Positions 45,160-54,869 of a stretch of DNA of 64,000 bases are shown piece by piece. Below the pieces are notes generated by a model. That model saw nothing but the letters and a program-made list of their open reading frames with translations, did no database searches and was not told where the DNA came from. The stretch comes from Fibrobacterota bacterium. Lineage in GTDB: Bacteria > Fibrobacterota > Chitinivibrionia > Chitinivibrionales > Chitinispirillaceae. The DNA is taken from contig JAEZKP010000073.1 in the NCBI GenBank assembly GCA_023436145.1, positions 62,001 to 126,000 on the forward strand, written 5' to 3'. The position numbers and the translations under genes were made by a program. Every line of letters starts with the position of its first letter. Position 1 is the first letter of the stretch.

Positions 45160-46362
45160 TTATCTGCTTTGACTTGAGATAATTTTGTGGTAAAACTGTA
45201 AAGTTTGATCGGCGATTCTTTGAGGATTGTAATGCTGTCTGAGATCCTCATAGGCTTTTTCTGCCATAAGGCAGCAGTGCTGATAATTGGACAGTGCGTA
45301 TTTGACCATTTGGGTGAGGCTATTTTCATCCTGCAGGTCAAAAAGCAGACCGTTTTCACCATGTTTTATTATTTCCTTGATTGCGTTGCAATTGCTGGCC
45401 AGGACCGGTAAACGAGCAGCCATTGCTTCAAAGAGGGAATAAGGAGCATTTTCAAACAGGGATGGAAAGAGTAATAGTGAGGAGCGGCAATACAGAACAG
45501 AGAGGCGTTCGCGGTTAAGCGGGCCGGAGAAAAAAATTCTGTTTCTTTGTTCTCTGCTAAGAGCCCGTTCCAGATTTTCACGGTAACAATGATCTCCACC
45601 CGGTTCGGCATTCCCCGCCAGAGTAAAATAGATACTGTCGTTAAGAGACAAAATTGACGGAAGTGCGTTTATCAGTATTTCAGCACCTTTTCTGCGTTCC
45701 AGTCTACCTGCAAAAAGTATATCAAAGCGGTTTTGAACTGGATTTTTGCTGATGGAATCAAAATGTGATGTGGATACTGGATTACGGATGACAAGGACAT
45801 CCGATGGTGGTATTGCATATAATTTACATATTTCAGATTTAAGTGCATTGCTGGGGCAGCGCAACCCCTGACTTCTGCGGATAGCTTTACGTTCAAAGGC
45901 ATGAAGAGATTTACGACATCTGGTGAGTTCAACTGAATTGAATTTGTCAACTATCTCCAAAGGTGTATGGAAATTGATTACTACAGGAAAAGGTAGTGAG
46001 GAGTGGCAGGCTGCCGCAAGTCCGCCATAATCAGGGAATTCGACTATGTCAATTTTGTGTTCGTTATGGATCTTTGTCAGCAGATCACAAATGAATTGGG
46101 AATGTCCCATTTCCCAATCTGAGATACCACGGTTGAAAAATCTCCATAGACGGTTTTTCCTGGTGGGTCGTTTGAATTTATAGTAGTGGATCAGCACAGA
46201 GTCCTGAAGTTTTTCAGGAGAGGTTTGTTCTCTGAGCAGCAGTTCTATTTTATGGCCCTGGCCGGCCAGAGTATTGGCCAGGGTGTAGCAATAGGTGGCA
46301 ATTCCGCCCTGATCGGAACCGGATGGGGATGGGTATTCTGAATTGACGATGGCTATATGCAT
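45160..46362 (-). CDS. Family 4 glycosyltransferase
   Basis: About 400 residues, GT-B fold. The N-terminus MHIAIVNSEYPSPSGSDQGGIATY is the usual donor/acceptor glycine-rich opening (part quoted: GSDQGGIATY). The C-terminal domain has FAGRLERRKG and the E-x7-E motif ENAPYSLFE used for nucleotide-sugar binding. The reading frame extends to 46512, but the 50 extra residues do not resemble the family, so the start is placed at 46362 although no ribosome site is obvious. Donor sugar unknown. Second-last enzyme in the hisH-hisF-GT4-flippase-AglD run. Confidence 0.85.
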   Translation of the reverse strand: MHIAIVNSEYPSPSGSDQGGIATYCYTLANTLAGQGHKIELLLREQTSPEKLQDSVLIHYYKFKRPTRKNRLWRFFNRGISDWEMGHSQFICDLLTKIHNEHKIDIVEFPDYGGLAAACHSSLPFPVVINFHTPLEIVDKFNSVELTRCRKSLHAFERKAIRRSQGLRCPSNALKSEICKLYAIPPSDVLVIRNPVSTSHFDSISKNPVQNRFDILFAGRLERRKGAEILINALPSILSLNDSIYFTLAGNAEPGGDHCYRENLERALSREQRNRIFFSGPLNRERLSVLYCRSSLLLFPSLFENAPYSLFEAMAARLPVLASNCNAIKEIIKHGENGLLFDLQDENSLTQMVKYALSNYQHCCLMAEKAYEDLRQHYNPQRIADQTLQFYHKIISSQSR

Positions 46363-46535
46363 GTTTTTAGTAATTAACGAGATAAAGAGTTTAGAATAAA
46401 TTTTACAGTTTAAGGAGATGTGGTGCAACGTAAAAATGGTGTGTTTTAGGGGTATATAATTATACTGAGCAATGATGTCAGAAATGGGTGCAGGCGGACC
46501 GAAAAGGTTCACCTGTTATGAAAAAAGAGGATTGT

Positions 46536-47312
46536 TTATAATGATCGGATTTTGATTCCCCGGCTTTTAAGGTAATCTTTAATTTGTTTGACTGTAAATT
46601 CGCCATAATGAAGCATAGATGCAACCAGTGCGGCATCTGCATGTCCCTGGGTGAGTACTTCGTATAAGTGCTCGGGTTTGCCACCTCCGCCGGATGCAAT
46701 GACTGGAATGGAAACTGTGTCTGCGATCATACGGGTCAGTTTGATATCGTAACCATCTTTGGTTCCATCTGCATCGATAGAGTTTACAACCAGTTCACCG
46801 GCACCTAACAATTCGCCTTTTCTGGCCCATTCTATAGCATCGATGCCGGTTTTTGTTCGCCCTCCGTGAGTGATGATTTCGTAACCGGAGGGGATGTTCT
46901 CTGAAACAGGAACAGCGAGTACATCCATAGCCAGGACCACAGCCTGAGCACCTAAAGCTTCGGATGCATCAGTGATCAGGGAGGGGTTTTTTACAGCCGC
47001 GGTATTGAGGTTTATTTTTTCTGCACCAGCCAGTCGTACTTGAGTGCAGTCCTCAACTGTACGCAGGCCTCCTCCCACTGAGAATGGGATAAAGATTCTG
47101 GAGGCTACTTCGCTTACCACATCGATCATGATATTACGGTTGTCACTGGAGGCGGTTATATCATAGAAAACTAGTTCATCTATTCCATCCTCATAGTATT
47201 TCTTAGCGGTGGTAACGGGGTCGCCTATATCCTTGGTGTCTACAAATTTAACACTTTTAGCCAGTCTGCCGTTGCGAACGTCGAGGCAGGAGATAATTCT
47301 TTTACTTAGCAT
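46536..47312 (-). CDS. hisF: Imidazole glycerol phosphate synthase cyclase subunit HisF
   Basis: 258-residue (beta-alpha)8 barrel that uses ammonia from HisH to make imidazole glycerol phosphate and AICAR. The catalytic aspartates are exactly at D11 (SCLDV) and D130 (AMDV). Phosphate-binding motifs are FSVGGGLR and PVIASGGGGKPEH. It overlaps hisH by 11 nt. No other his genes are present. Genuine HisF is likely, although HisF/HisH paralogues in O-antigen loci supply ammonia for acetamidino sugars. Confidence 0.93.
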   Translation of the reverse strand: MLSKRIISCLDVRNGRLAKSVKFVDTKDIGDPVTTAKKYYEDGIDELVFYDITASSDNRNIMIDVVSEVASRIFIPFSVGGGLRTVEDCTQVRLAGAEKINLNTAAVKNPSLITDASEALGAQAVVLAMDVLAVPVSENIPSGYEIITHGGRTKTGIDAIEWARKGELLGAGELVVNSIDADGTKDGYDIKLTRMIADTVSIPVIASGGGGKPEHLYEVLTQGHADAALVASMLHYGEFTVKQIKDYLKSRGIKIRSL

Positions 47313-47931
47313 AAGAGCCGTTCCATTGAGAAAAGCCGGTTAATAATTTCAAGCCTGCAGGTCCACTTTTTTCAGGGTGGAACTGTGTAGCAATCAGATT
47401 TGCTCTGGCGATAACTGCGCCGAAGGTGATTCCGTATTCACAGATTGCAATTACTGAATCCGGATCAGATGGTTTGGGATAGAATGAATGCACAAAATAA
47501 AATTCATCATCTGGTTTTATGCTATTAAGTACAGGGTGAGCTTTTTGAATATGGATAGAGTTCCATCCCATGTGGGGTATTTTTAATGAATTATCATTAA
47601 AGGAGAATTTTAAGCATTCACCTTCAATTAACCCCAGGCAGTTGGTATTGCCCTCCTGGGAAAAAGAGAGAATAATCTGGGTTCCCAGGCAGATACCTAA
47701 AATTGGAGTCCCCCTGGAAAACGCCAGGTTCAAAGCTTTATCCAGTCCTCTTTGCTGCAATATTTTCATTGCAGAAGCTGCATGGCCCACTCCCGGGAAG
47801 ATAATACGTTCTGCATTAATTAGGTCGTCAGGATCGGGAGAAATTCTTGATGGGATATTCAGATAGTCCAATGCGCGTTTAACCGAAGTTATATTGCCTG
47901 CTTCGTAGTCAACTATGGTGATCATCTTCAT
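47302..47931 (-). CDS. hisH: Imidazole glycerol phosphate synthase glutaminase subunit HisH
   Basis: 209-residue class I glutamine amidotransferase. Nucleophile C81 in GICLGTQ, and the His-Glu pair in ATQFHPEKSG near the C-terminus. N-terminal VDYEAGNITSVKRAL and PGVGHAASAM are the HisH signature segments. AGGA lies 4 nt before the ATG at 47931, and ATG two codons later is equally possible. Coupled to hisF. Confidence 0.94.
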   Translation of the reverse strand: MKMITIVDYEAGNITSVKRALDYLNIPSRISPDPDDLINAERIIFPGVGHAASAMKILQQRGLDKALNLAFSRGTPILGICLGTQIILSFSQEGNTNCLGLIEGECLKFSFNDNSLKIPHMGWNSIHIQKAHPVLNSIKPDDEFYFVHSFYPKPSDPDSVIAICEYGITFGAVIARANLIATQFHPEKSGPAGLKLLTGFSQWNGSYAK

Positions 47932-48121
47932 TGTATCCTATTGTAAAACCTGGGGATAGAAAAAGAGGGCAACCGGGGTTAAAATTGCGGTTTTCCGACT
48001 CTTTTGCACCTTATAAAAATATATCCTGAGCCGACCTTCAGGTAGCTCCGGATAATAGAATTTTTCAGAGAATTAAATTATTTTTGAGTTGTTTTTTTAA
48101 CAAACAGATTTTATTCTGGTT

Positions 48122-48790
48122 GTGAATCTTTGGGAAATGGGGTTTTTTTTGAAGTTATATTCCTGTTATCTTTTTGATGCTGATGGTACACTGTTTGATA
48201 CAACAGAACTCATCTGTCAATGTTATTTGAACACAGCAAAAGTGGCTGGAAAGGCAGGTCTTACCAGAGAAAGTATATTAAGGACCATTGGTTTAACTTT
48301 ACGTGATCAGATGGATGTTCATTTTGGTCCACTCACTCAGGAGCAGTTTGAGTATCTGCGGGGGGTTCATATGGATTATCAGTTATCCATATACAAGAAG
48401 TATCTTAAACTTTGCAATGGTGTATTTGAAGCCTTGAAGAGAATAACCGAGAGGGGTGGCCGTTGTGTAGTGGTGACATCGCGAATGAGACCGTCACTGG
48501 AAACCTACCTTAAGGATACCGGTATTTTCAGCTTTTTCCAGTATTTTATCACTCCAGAGGAGACAAGGAGACATAAACCTGATCCCCAACCGGCTCAAAG
48601 GGCGTTGGAATTGCTACGTTGTTCAGCTGAAGACTCACTTTTTATTGGTGATTCCACTTTTGATATAGAGTGCGGGCATTCGGCCGGAACTGCTACTGCC
48701 TTTGTCAATTGGAGTCTTAACGATCGAGGTACGCTGAAGGTTGCGCCTACTTATTATCTGAATGATATGAGGGATTTATGTATTGACTGA
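48122..48790 (+). CDS. HAD-superfamily phosphatase (phosphoglycolate phosphatase-like)
   Basis: About 215-222 residues, HAD subfamily IA with an alpha-helical cap. Motif I FDADGTLFD, motif II VVTSRMRPS, motif III HKPDPQP, motif IV FIGDSTFDIECG. Substrate unknown: phosphoglycolate phosphatase, beta-phosphoglucomutase-like and pyrophosphatase relatives share these motifs. The start is uncertain among GTG 48122, ATG 48137 and TTG 48149 (the last has GGGG at good spacing). It lies 17 nt before the ABC ATPase gene and diverges from hisH. Confidence 0.83.
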   Translation: MNLWEMGFFLKLYSCYLFDADGTLFDTTELICQCYLNTAKVAGKAGLTRESILRTIGLTLRDQMDVHFGPLTQEQFEYLRGVHMDYQLSIYKKYLKLCNGVFEALKRITERGGRCVVVTSRMRPSLETYLKDTGIFSFFQYFITPEETRRHKPDPQPAQRALELLRCSAEDSLFIGDSTFDIECGHSAGTATAFVNWSLNDRGTLKVAPTYYLNDMRDLCID

Positions 48791-48807
48791 GATGGTGGTC
48801 AGTAGAG

Positions 48808-49542
48808 ATGAACTCTGGACTTAGGAGTGACAATTTGATTCGACTTCAATCCTTGAAAAAACGATATGGTGCATTGACTGTATTAGACAATGTTACTTTT
48901 GAAATTTCCGCTGGAGATTTTTTTGCGCTCCTGGGGCCAAATGGAGCAGGAAAGACTACGATTATCCGGATCTTACTTGATTTTACCCGTGCAGATTCTG
49001 GAGAGATTTTTATTAATGGGGTTTCCAGCAGATTGCCGGAAGCGCGCAGGGGGGTAGGGTATCTTCCTGAGAATATCAGTTTGCCGGCATATCTTTCCGG
49101 CAGGGAATATTTGATCAGACATGCCAGGCTTTGCGATTTGGGGGGAAAGGATGCGCAGGTAGCTGTAGATAGGGTATTGGAGACTGTCGGGATGAAGGAG
49201 CGTCAGCGGAGCCGTTGTGGTACGTATTCCAAAGGTATGATGCAGAGGATGGGACTGGCGGCTTCACTGTTAGGGTCACCCCGGTTATTGATTCTGGATG
49301 AACCCACAAACGGACTTGATCCAATAGGAATTCGCGAGTTCAGGCTGATACTGGAGAATTTAAAGGGTCAGGGGATTACTCTTTTTCTTAATTCCCACAT
49401 ACTCTCAGAAGTAGAGCGGATCTGTAACACTGTTGCTATAATGGATAAAGGAGTGGTTTTAGTGAAGGATCAGATTTCAAGTTTGTTATACGAAGGAGAG
49501 ACGCTGGAGGATGTGTTTATAAGGCTAATAAACCGCAGGTGA
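48808..49542 (+). CDS. ABC transporter ATP-binding protein (orphan)
   Basis: 244 residues. Walker A GPNGAGKTT, signature YSKGMMQRMGLA, Walker B LLILDEPTNGLDP, H-loop NSHILSEVE. The pattern (long C-terminal EGETLEDVF tail) is that of ABC-2 type exporters of the CcmA/NatA/YxlF kind. No permease gene follows; the next gene is uvrB on the other strand. The partner must be encoded elsewhere or the ATPase acts with an unlinked permease. Confidence 0.88.
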   Translation: MNSGLRSDNLIRLQSLKKRYGALTVLDNVTFEISAGDFFALLGPNGAGKTTIIRILLDFTRADSGEIFINGVSSRLPEARRGVGYLPENISLPAYLSGREYLIRHARLCDLGGKDAQVAVDRVLETVGMKERQRSRCGTYSKGMMQRMGLAASLLGSPRLLILDEPTNGLDPIGIREFRLILENLKGQGITLFLNSHILSEVERICNTVAIMDKGVVLVKDQISSLLYEGETLEDVFIRLINRR

Positions 49543-49574
49543 GCAGGTTTTAATTTACCTGGGTAAGGTTTGGC

Positions 49575-51572
49575 TCAGCTATTCTTTTTTTTACTGGTGA
49601 TTATATCTCTTAAGCGGGCGGCTTTTTCGAAATCAAGGTTTTTAGCAGCGATCATCATTTCTTTTTCCAATTGTTTCAGATCCGATTCGACTGATTTTTT
49701 TGATTTGCGGGTAGTTTTTGCAGGGGAGTAGGAGGGGGCTGGTTCTGCGGCTAGCAGAGTTTGAGCCTGGGTACTTTCCGGGTAGGAGGTGAGTTTTTCA
49801 TCGATTTTTCTTTGTACACTTCTGGGGGTGGTACCATGAATTTGGTTATAAGCGAGTTGTTTATTTCTTCTGCGGTTACTTTCATCGATTGCTTTTCTGA
49901 TTGAATCGGTGATATTATCGGCATAGAGGATTATTCTTCCGTTAATATTACGGGCGGCTCTTCCGGCGATCTGAACGATAGAGCGGACAGAGCGGAGGAA
50001 ACCTTCTTTATCTGCGTCCAGGATGGTAACCAGGGCAACTTCGGGCAGGTCCAGACCTTCTCTGAGCAGGTTTATTCCAATAAGAATGTCAAAGGAGCCT
50101 AGTCGGAGGTCTCTGAGGATATTGGTTCTTTCCAGTGTATCGATTTCTGAGTGCAGATAGCGGACTTTGAAATCCAGAGATTGGAGATACTCGGTAAGGT
50201 CTTCGGCCATTTTTTTGGTTAGAGTGGTCACCAGGGCTCTTTGGTTTTGTTCGACGGTGGATCTGAGCTGTTCGATGAGGTCATCTACTTGATTCAGGGC
50301 AGGTTTGATTTCGATGGGGGGGTCCACCAGGTGAGTTGGTCGGATGATTTGTTCTACAAACAGGCCTTCGCTTTTGCGCAGTTCATAATCTCCGGGGGTA
50401 GCAGAGACATAAATAGTGGAGTCCAGGAGGTTTTCAAATTCATTGAATCTGAGGGGGCGGTTATCCAGAGCGCATGGTAAGCGGAAGCCATGTTCAACCA
50501 GGGTTTTTTTTCTGGCGAGGTCGCCGTTGTACATGCCCTGGATTTGTGGAATGGAGACGTGTGATTCATCGATTATAAGCAGGTAGGGTTTTTTAAAGAA
50601 ATCAATAAGTGTATAGGGTCTGCTTCCGGCCGGTCTTCCATCCAGGATACGTGAGTAATTTTCGATACCATTGACGTATCCTACTTCTCTGAGCATTTCC
50701 ATATCATACAGGGTTCGCTGTTCAAGTCGCTGGGCTTCGAGTAGCCGATTTTCAGATCTGAATTTTTCCAATTGGTCATTGAGTTCCCGGTTGATTTGTT
50801 GTAAAGCCTGATCCATGGTGACGCCGGTGGTCATGTAGTGTTTTGCGGGGAAAATGGTGATTTCCTCCAGGGTGCCCAGGACTTTGCCGGTGAGTGGGTT
50901 GATTTTGCGTATAGCTTCGATCTGATCTCCGAAAGTTTCGATTCTTAGAGCCAGTTCATCGTAAGCGGGTTGGATTTCGATAATGTCTCCTTTTACTCTG
51001 AACATTGCTCTTTGCAGAGAAATGTCATTTCTGGTATACTGCATCTCGGTGAGGTTGAGGAGCAGTTTGCGTCTATCGATAGAGTAGCCGGTTTTCAGGC
51101 TCATGCTTGAAGCCAGATAGGCTTCGGGGGAGCCGATGCCGTAGATGCAGGAGACGCTGGCTACGATTATTACATCCTGGCGGGAGAGCAGGGAGCTGGT
51201 GGCTTTGAGGCGCAGCCGGTCGATTTCGTCGTTTATCTGGGAGGTTTTGGCGATGAATGTATCGGTGGAGGGGATATAGGCTTCTGGTTGATAATAGTCA
51301 TAAAAGCTTACGAAGTATTCCACTGCGTTATCCGGAAAGAACTCTTTAAACTCCTGATACAATTGGGCGGCCAGAGTTTTATTATGAGAGATGATCAGGG
51401 TGGGTAGTTGCACCTGCTGGATCACGTTGGCCATAGTGAATGTTTTTCCGGAACCGGTTACTCCTAGAAGTACCTGGTTTTTAATCTGATGTTTGATGCC
51501 ATCGACCAGTTGGGCGATAGCCTCAGGTTGATCGCCTGCGGGTTGGTAGTTAGATTTAAGAGCAAATTTCAT
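49575..51572 (-). CDS. uvrB: Excinuclease ABC subunit B UvrB
   Basis: Damage-verification helicase of nucleotide excision repair. 665 residues from ATG 51572 (MKFALKSNYQPAGDQPEAI, as in other UvrB). The frame is open to 51623 but the extra 17 residues are not family-like. Walker A GVTGSGKT at 37-44, the beta-hairpin segment YQPEAYIPSTDTFIAKT, Walker B-type DESHVSIPQ, helicase motifs LREGLDLPEV and QIAGRAARN, and a C-terminal UVR domain (KNLDFEKAARLRD) for UvrC/UvrA contact. Monocistronic, no clear ribosome site. Confidence 0.97.
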   Translation of the reverse strand: MKFALKSNYQPAGDQPEAIAQLVDGIKHQIKNQVLLGVTGSGKTFTMANVIQQVQLPTLIISHNKTLAAQLYQEFKEFFPDNAVEYFVSFYDYYQPEAYIPSTDTFIAKTSQINDEIDRLRLKATSSLLSRQDVIIVASVSCIYGIGSPEAYLASSMSLKTGYSIDRRKLLLNLTEMQYTRNDISLQRAMFRVKGDIIEIQPAYDELALRIETFGDQIEAIRKINPLTGKVLGTLEEITIFPAKHYMTTGVTMDQALQQINRELNDQLEKFRSENRLLEAQRLEQRTLYDMEMLREVGYVNGIENYSRILDGRPAGSRPYTLIDFFKKPYLLIIDESHVSIPQIQGMYNGDLARKKTLVEHGFRLPCALDNRPLRFNEFENLLDSTIYVSATPGDYELRKSEGLFVEQIIRPTHLVDPPIEIKPALNQVDDLIEQLRSTVEQNQRALVTTLTKKMAEDLTEYLQSLDFKVRYLHSEIDTLERTNILRDLRLGSFDILIGINLLREGLDLPEVALVTILDADKEGFLRSVRSIVQIAGRAARNINGRIILYADNITDSIRKAIDESNRRRNKQLAYNQIHGTTPRSVQRKIDEKLTSYPESTQAQTLLAAEPAPSYSPAKTTRKSKKSVESDLKQLEKEMMIAAKNLDFEKAARLRDIITSKKKNS

Positions 51573-51735
51573 AGTAAGATTACGGGAAGTTAGGATTTTT
51601 ATTATTAAGGTACAATCACCCACAGATAAAATAAAGCAAAAGAGGGAGCTGGTTCAAGGTGTCTGGTCAGCTTTAGGGGAGCTGGGATTGGCGGGGTAGT
51701 GAATGGTGGCTATTTTGTTTATTGGTAGTGGAGGA

Positions 51736-52713
51736 TTAAAGGTATTTTGAGCAGAAAGAGTAGATTTTTTGACTCAGCAGTTCTCCCTGAAGGTACATCA
51801 TTGCATGATTTGCGCCGCTTATTATATCAAATTGGGAATGAGCGATATATTTAGGGATGGATCGGGCATGGTTTAATGTGACCAAACGATCTTTATCTCC
51901 GTTGAGAGCGAGCACAGGGCAGCTTATCCGCGCAGCATCTTCGGTGCCTTCGCATGTGGTGATTGATTTGACTACCTGGCGATACCAGTCGATATCTTTA
52001 ACCTGAATCATTTCTTTCAGGGTTGAAAGGGGATTGTTTTTGCCACTAAGTGCCAGGTTAAGGATTTTCTGGATGATCCAGTGTAGTTTATGATCGGGTT
52101 GTTTTAATAGAAATCGTGCCAGTTCCCTGCTTTTTATTCTGTCTTTAGGACTGGAATTTATGATAAAACTGGAAGCCAGTACCAGGGATTTGATTCTTCG
52201 GGGGTGAGCGGCTGTAAAGCGGGTTGCGATACCGCCACCGAATGAGACTCCGCAAAGATAAAGTGTATCGATATTCAGAGTGTCCAGGAAGTCATCGATC
52301 AGAAATTGGAAATCATTCATATCGCCCCGGTAGATGGAAGTGGATTGGGGGAAATCGTAGGCGATAAGCTGCCAGGTCTGGGAGAGTTTGTGTAGGTTAA
52401 GGAAATTTCGGGAATCAAAAACCAAACCATGGAGGAAAAGAAATACCGGCGAATTGATTTGGGGGCCGGGGTGATAAAGGTAGCGATGGGTGCAATCACT
52501 GAAAGGTGAGATTATTTCTTTACAGGTCCATCCGTTAGGTGCTGATTTCTTAAATTGATTTGTCAGAATGTTGTGGTTGGGAGCCAGGTGTGTTTTTTTA
52601 AGCGGCAAAGTGGCAAACAGTAAATCCAGTGTGGTGCCGATTAATTTCAAAGTTAGACTGGTCATAAATTCTTTAAGAAGCATATAACATACCAAAACAG
52701 TTTTGTGAATCAT
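51736..52713 (-). CDS. Alpha/beta hydrolase of unknown substrate
   Basis: 325 residues. Oxyanion loop LFLHGLVFDSRNF, nucleophile elbow GVSFGGG, acid in NGDKDRLV and His in GANHAMM form the expected Ser-Asp-His triad in order. N-terminal ~40 residues include a hydrophobic segment (KLIGTTLDLLFATLPL) that could associate with the membrane. Start codons at 52713, 52683 and 52665 are all possible, none with a good ribosome site. Neighbours uvrB and the U32 gene give no hint of substrate. Confidence 0.75.
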   Translation of the reverse strand: MIHKTVLVCYMLLKEFMTSLTLKLIGTTLDLLFATLPLKKTHLAPNHNILTNQFKKSAPNGWTCKEIISPFSDCTHRYLYHPGPQINSPVFLFLHGLVFDSRNFLNLHKLSQTWQLIAYDFPQSTSIYRGDMNDFQFLIDDFLDTLNIDTLYLCGVSFGGGIATRFTAAHPRRIKSLVLASSFIINSSPKDRIKSRELARFLLKQPDHKLHWIIQKILNLALSGKNNPLSTLKEMIQVKDIDWYRQVVKSITTCEGTEDAARISCPVLALNGDKDRLVTLNHARSIPKYIAHSQFDIISGANHAMMYLQGELLSQKIYSFCSKYL

Positions 52714-52803
52714 TTATGAAGCATAATTATATCATACACGGGCTCTTATTTCGTATTTTAAGACTTTTATTATTTCTGTTAATTGGAAAAGAGGGTATGG
52801 TTT

Positions 52804-54840
52804 TTGAGGAATACCGCACAAAAAAAGGATTTAGCCCCAAAAATTGATAGAGTGGAGTTACTGGCACCTGCTGGTTCGATGGAGAGTTTTCATGCGGCTA
52901 TAAATGCTGGTGCTGATGCGGTTTATTTGGGTCTGGATGTCTTTAATGCCAGGATGAGGGCGAAGAACTTTACTGTCAAGACACTCTCCTATCTTGTTGC
53001 TTATGCGCATGGAAGAGGGGTAAAAGTTTATGTAACTTTAAACACTCAGTTAAAGCAGAGCGAGATTGAGAGACTGGTTCATGTCCTATTTGCATTAGAG
53101 CAGCTTGGTGTTGATGCTTTGATTGTTGCGGACCTGGGGGTGATAGAGATCGCCAGGGTTAATTTTCCCTCTTTAAAGCTTCATGGAAGTACTCAGATGG
53201 CAGTTCACAACAGTGCGGGAGTAAAATGTGCAGAGCGGCTGGGATTGAGTCGGGTTGTGCTGGCCAGAGAGTTGACATGTCAGGAAATCAGTGTTATAAA
53301 GCAGGAAACCAGACTGGAGCTGGAGGTATTTATCCATGGGGCACTTTGTTACAGTATTTCGGGGATGTGTCTGGCCAGTAGTTTTCTTGGGGGAGCCAGT
53401 GGCAACCGGGGTATGTGCACCCAGGCGTGCAGGCGTAAATTTAAGCAGAACTCATTTGAGGGCTATTTTTTTTCACCTCATGATCTCTGCGGAATCGATC
53501 ATCTGGAGTCTCTAAAGCAGATTGGAGTATGCAGTTTTAAAATTGAAGGACGGATGAAGGGGCCGGAATATGTTGATACAGTGGTAGGGGCTTATCGTTC
53601 CAGCATTGACAGTGCAGCTAAAATTCCTGAGATGAAAAGGCGGCTGGATTATGATCTGGGAAGGCCTAAGACTTCATTTTTCCTAGATGGTGTTGGAGCG
53701 GTGAAACTCATTGATCATGATAAACCTTCCGGGACTGGCCTTCTGGTAGGAGAGATTTCGGACTGCAGTTCCAATAAAATTATAGTTGCAGGTGCAATGG
53801 AATTGTTTCCTGGTGACAGGTTGCGGATTCAGCCGCAAGATGGTTTTGAAGGGGTGGCGGTAAATGTTGAGCGATCAGAAGTTATAGATGGAGTGTTGCA
53901 TATTCAGCTTAGAGCCTCTGTTGGTGAGAAGGGTGATCTTGTGTATCTGGTAAGCAGAAAGAGTGCTCATGAAAAATTGACATCGCTTCGGAAAACAGAT
54001 GTTACCCCGAATTCCTTCCGGCTTTTTTACCCGGGGGTGAAAAGGATTCTTCAATCGGTAAGCAGCTCCCGGTCTCGTTATTCAGCGGCTGGCAGGCTTT
54101 GGATAAAAATTGATTCAGCAGAGTGGTTTGGTTATATAGAAAATACATTATGTCAAAATGTGGTATTTTCTGCACCTCTGGAGGTAATGCGTGTTTTCCT
54201 GGAGACGCATCGGTTATTAAATAGCTGGAAATCACGGGTGATTCCGGCACTTCCCCCTTTTATTTCTGTGAATGAAATTGCTGTTTGGAAAAAATTGATT
54301 TCCGGATTTATTTCGCAGGGTGTTAAGAGGTTTGTCTGTACAAATATCGGGCAATCAATGCTTATTCCATCAGGAGTCGAGCTGATTGCGGATAACCCTT
54401 TCTGGATAATGAACTCTGCCTCGCAAAGAGCTATTAAAAAATTGGGGTATAAATATTTTATGTTTTCCACAGAAGATGAGTACCTTAACCTCAGGGAGTG
54501 TGTAACAGAGGCAGGAATATTATATGTTTATTCACACATTCCACTGTTTATTTCGCGCATAAGATCTGCAGTCAGCCGGGAAGGAGATTTGCAGGACTTC
54601 CATGGTAATCCTTTTTTTATTTCAGAAAAAGATGGACTCTACTATCTATTGTCTAGAAAACCGATTTGCCTTACTCATCGAATGGAAAAGATGCGTTCCA
54701 TAGGGGTAGGTAATTTTCTGATAGATCTGAGTTTTATTAAACCTGACAGAGAGTTACTGCAAAACATCATTAGAGCTTACAATTCAGGCAGTAGAGTTGA
54801 CAATTCCGCAATGTTTAATTTCAAGGCTGGCCTGCGGTGA
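52804..54840 (+). CDS. U32 peptidase-family protein (RlhA/TrhP-like)
   Basis: About 678 residues. N-terminal ELLAPAGS...AINAGADAVYLGLDVFNARMRAKNF (parts: LLAPAGSMESF, GADAVYLG) and the Cys-bearing segment HGALCYSISGMCLASS...GNRGMCTQACRRKF are the U32 signature; four cysteines probably bind iron-sulfur. FKIEGRMKGPEYV follows. Characterised relatives are RNA hydroxylation enzymes (RlhA on 23S rRNA, TrhP on tRNA) rather than true peptidases. The long C-terminal region (about 400-678) is the usual extended form. The start is probably TTG at 52804 with GAGGG 8 nt upstream. TTG at 52783 is the earliest possibility. Confidence 0.85.
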   Translation: MRNTAQKKDLAPKIDRVELLAPAGSMESFHAAINAGADAVYLGLDVFNARMRAKNFTVKTLSYLVAYAHGRGVKVYVTLNTQLKQSEIERLVHVLFALEQLGVDALIVADLGVIEIARVNFPSLKLHGSTQMAVHNSAGVKCAERLGLSRVVLARELTCQEISVIKQETRLELEVFIHGALCYSISGMCLASSFLGGASGNRGMCTQACRRKFKQNSFEGYFFSPHDLCGIDHLESLKQIGVCSFKIEGRMKGPEYVDTVVGAYRSSIDSAAKIPEMKRRLDYDLGRPKTSFFLDGVGAVKLIDHDKPSGTGLLVGEISDCSSNKIIVAGAMELFPGDRLRIQPQDGFEGVAVNVERSEVIDGVLHIQLRASVGEKGDLVYLVSRKSAHEKLTSLRKTDVTPNSFRLFYPGVKRILQSVSSSRSRYSAAGRLWIKIDSAEWFGYIENTLCQNVVFSAPLEVMRVFLETHRLLNSWKSRVIPALPPFISVNEIAVWKKLISGFISQGVKRFVCTNIGQSMLIPSGVELIADNPFWIMNSASQRAIKKLGYKYFMFSTEDEYLNLRECVTEAGILYVYSHIPLFISRIRSAVSREGDLQDFHGNPFFISEKDGLYYLLSRKPICLTHRMEKMRSIGVGNFLIDLSFIKPDRELLQNIIRAYNSGSRVDNSAMFNFKAGLR

Positions 54841-54869
54841 ATTAGAGGTACCGGTTCGGGTTTGACCAC

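Noticed and set aside
46363..46512. 50-residue N-terminal extension of the family 4 glycosyltransferase
   Set aside because: The extension does not resemble the family and the conserved N-terminal beta-strand starts at MHIAIV (46362).
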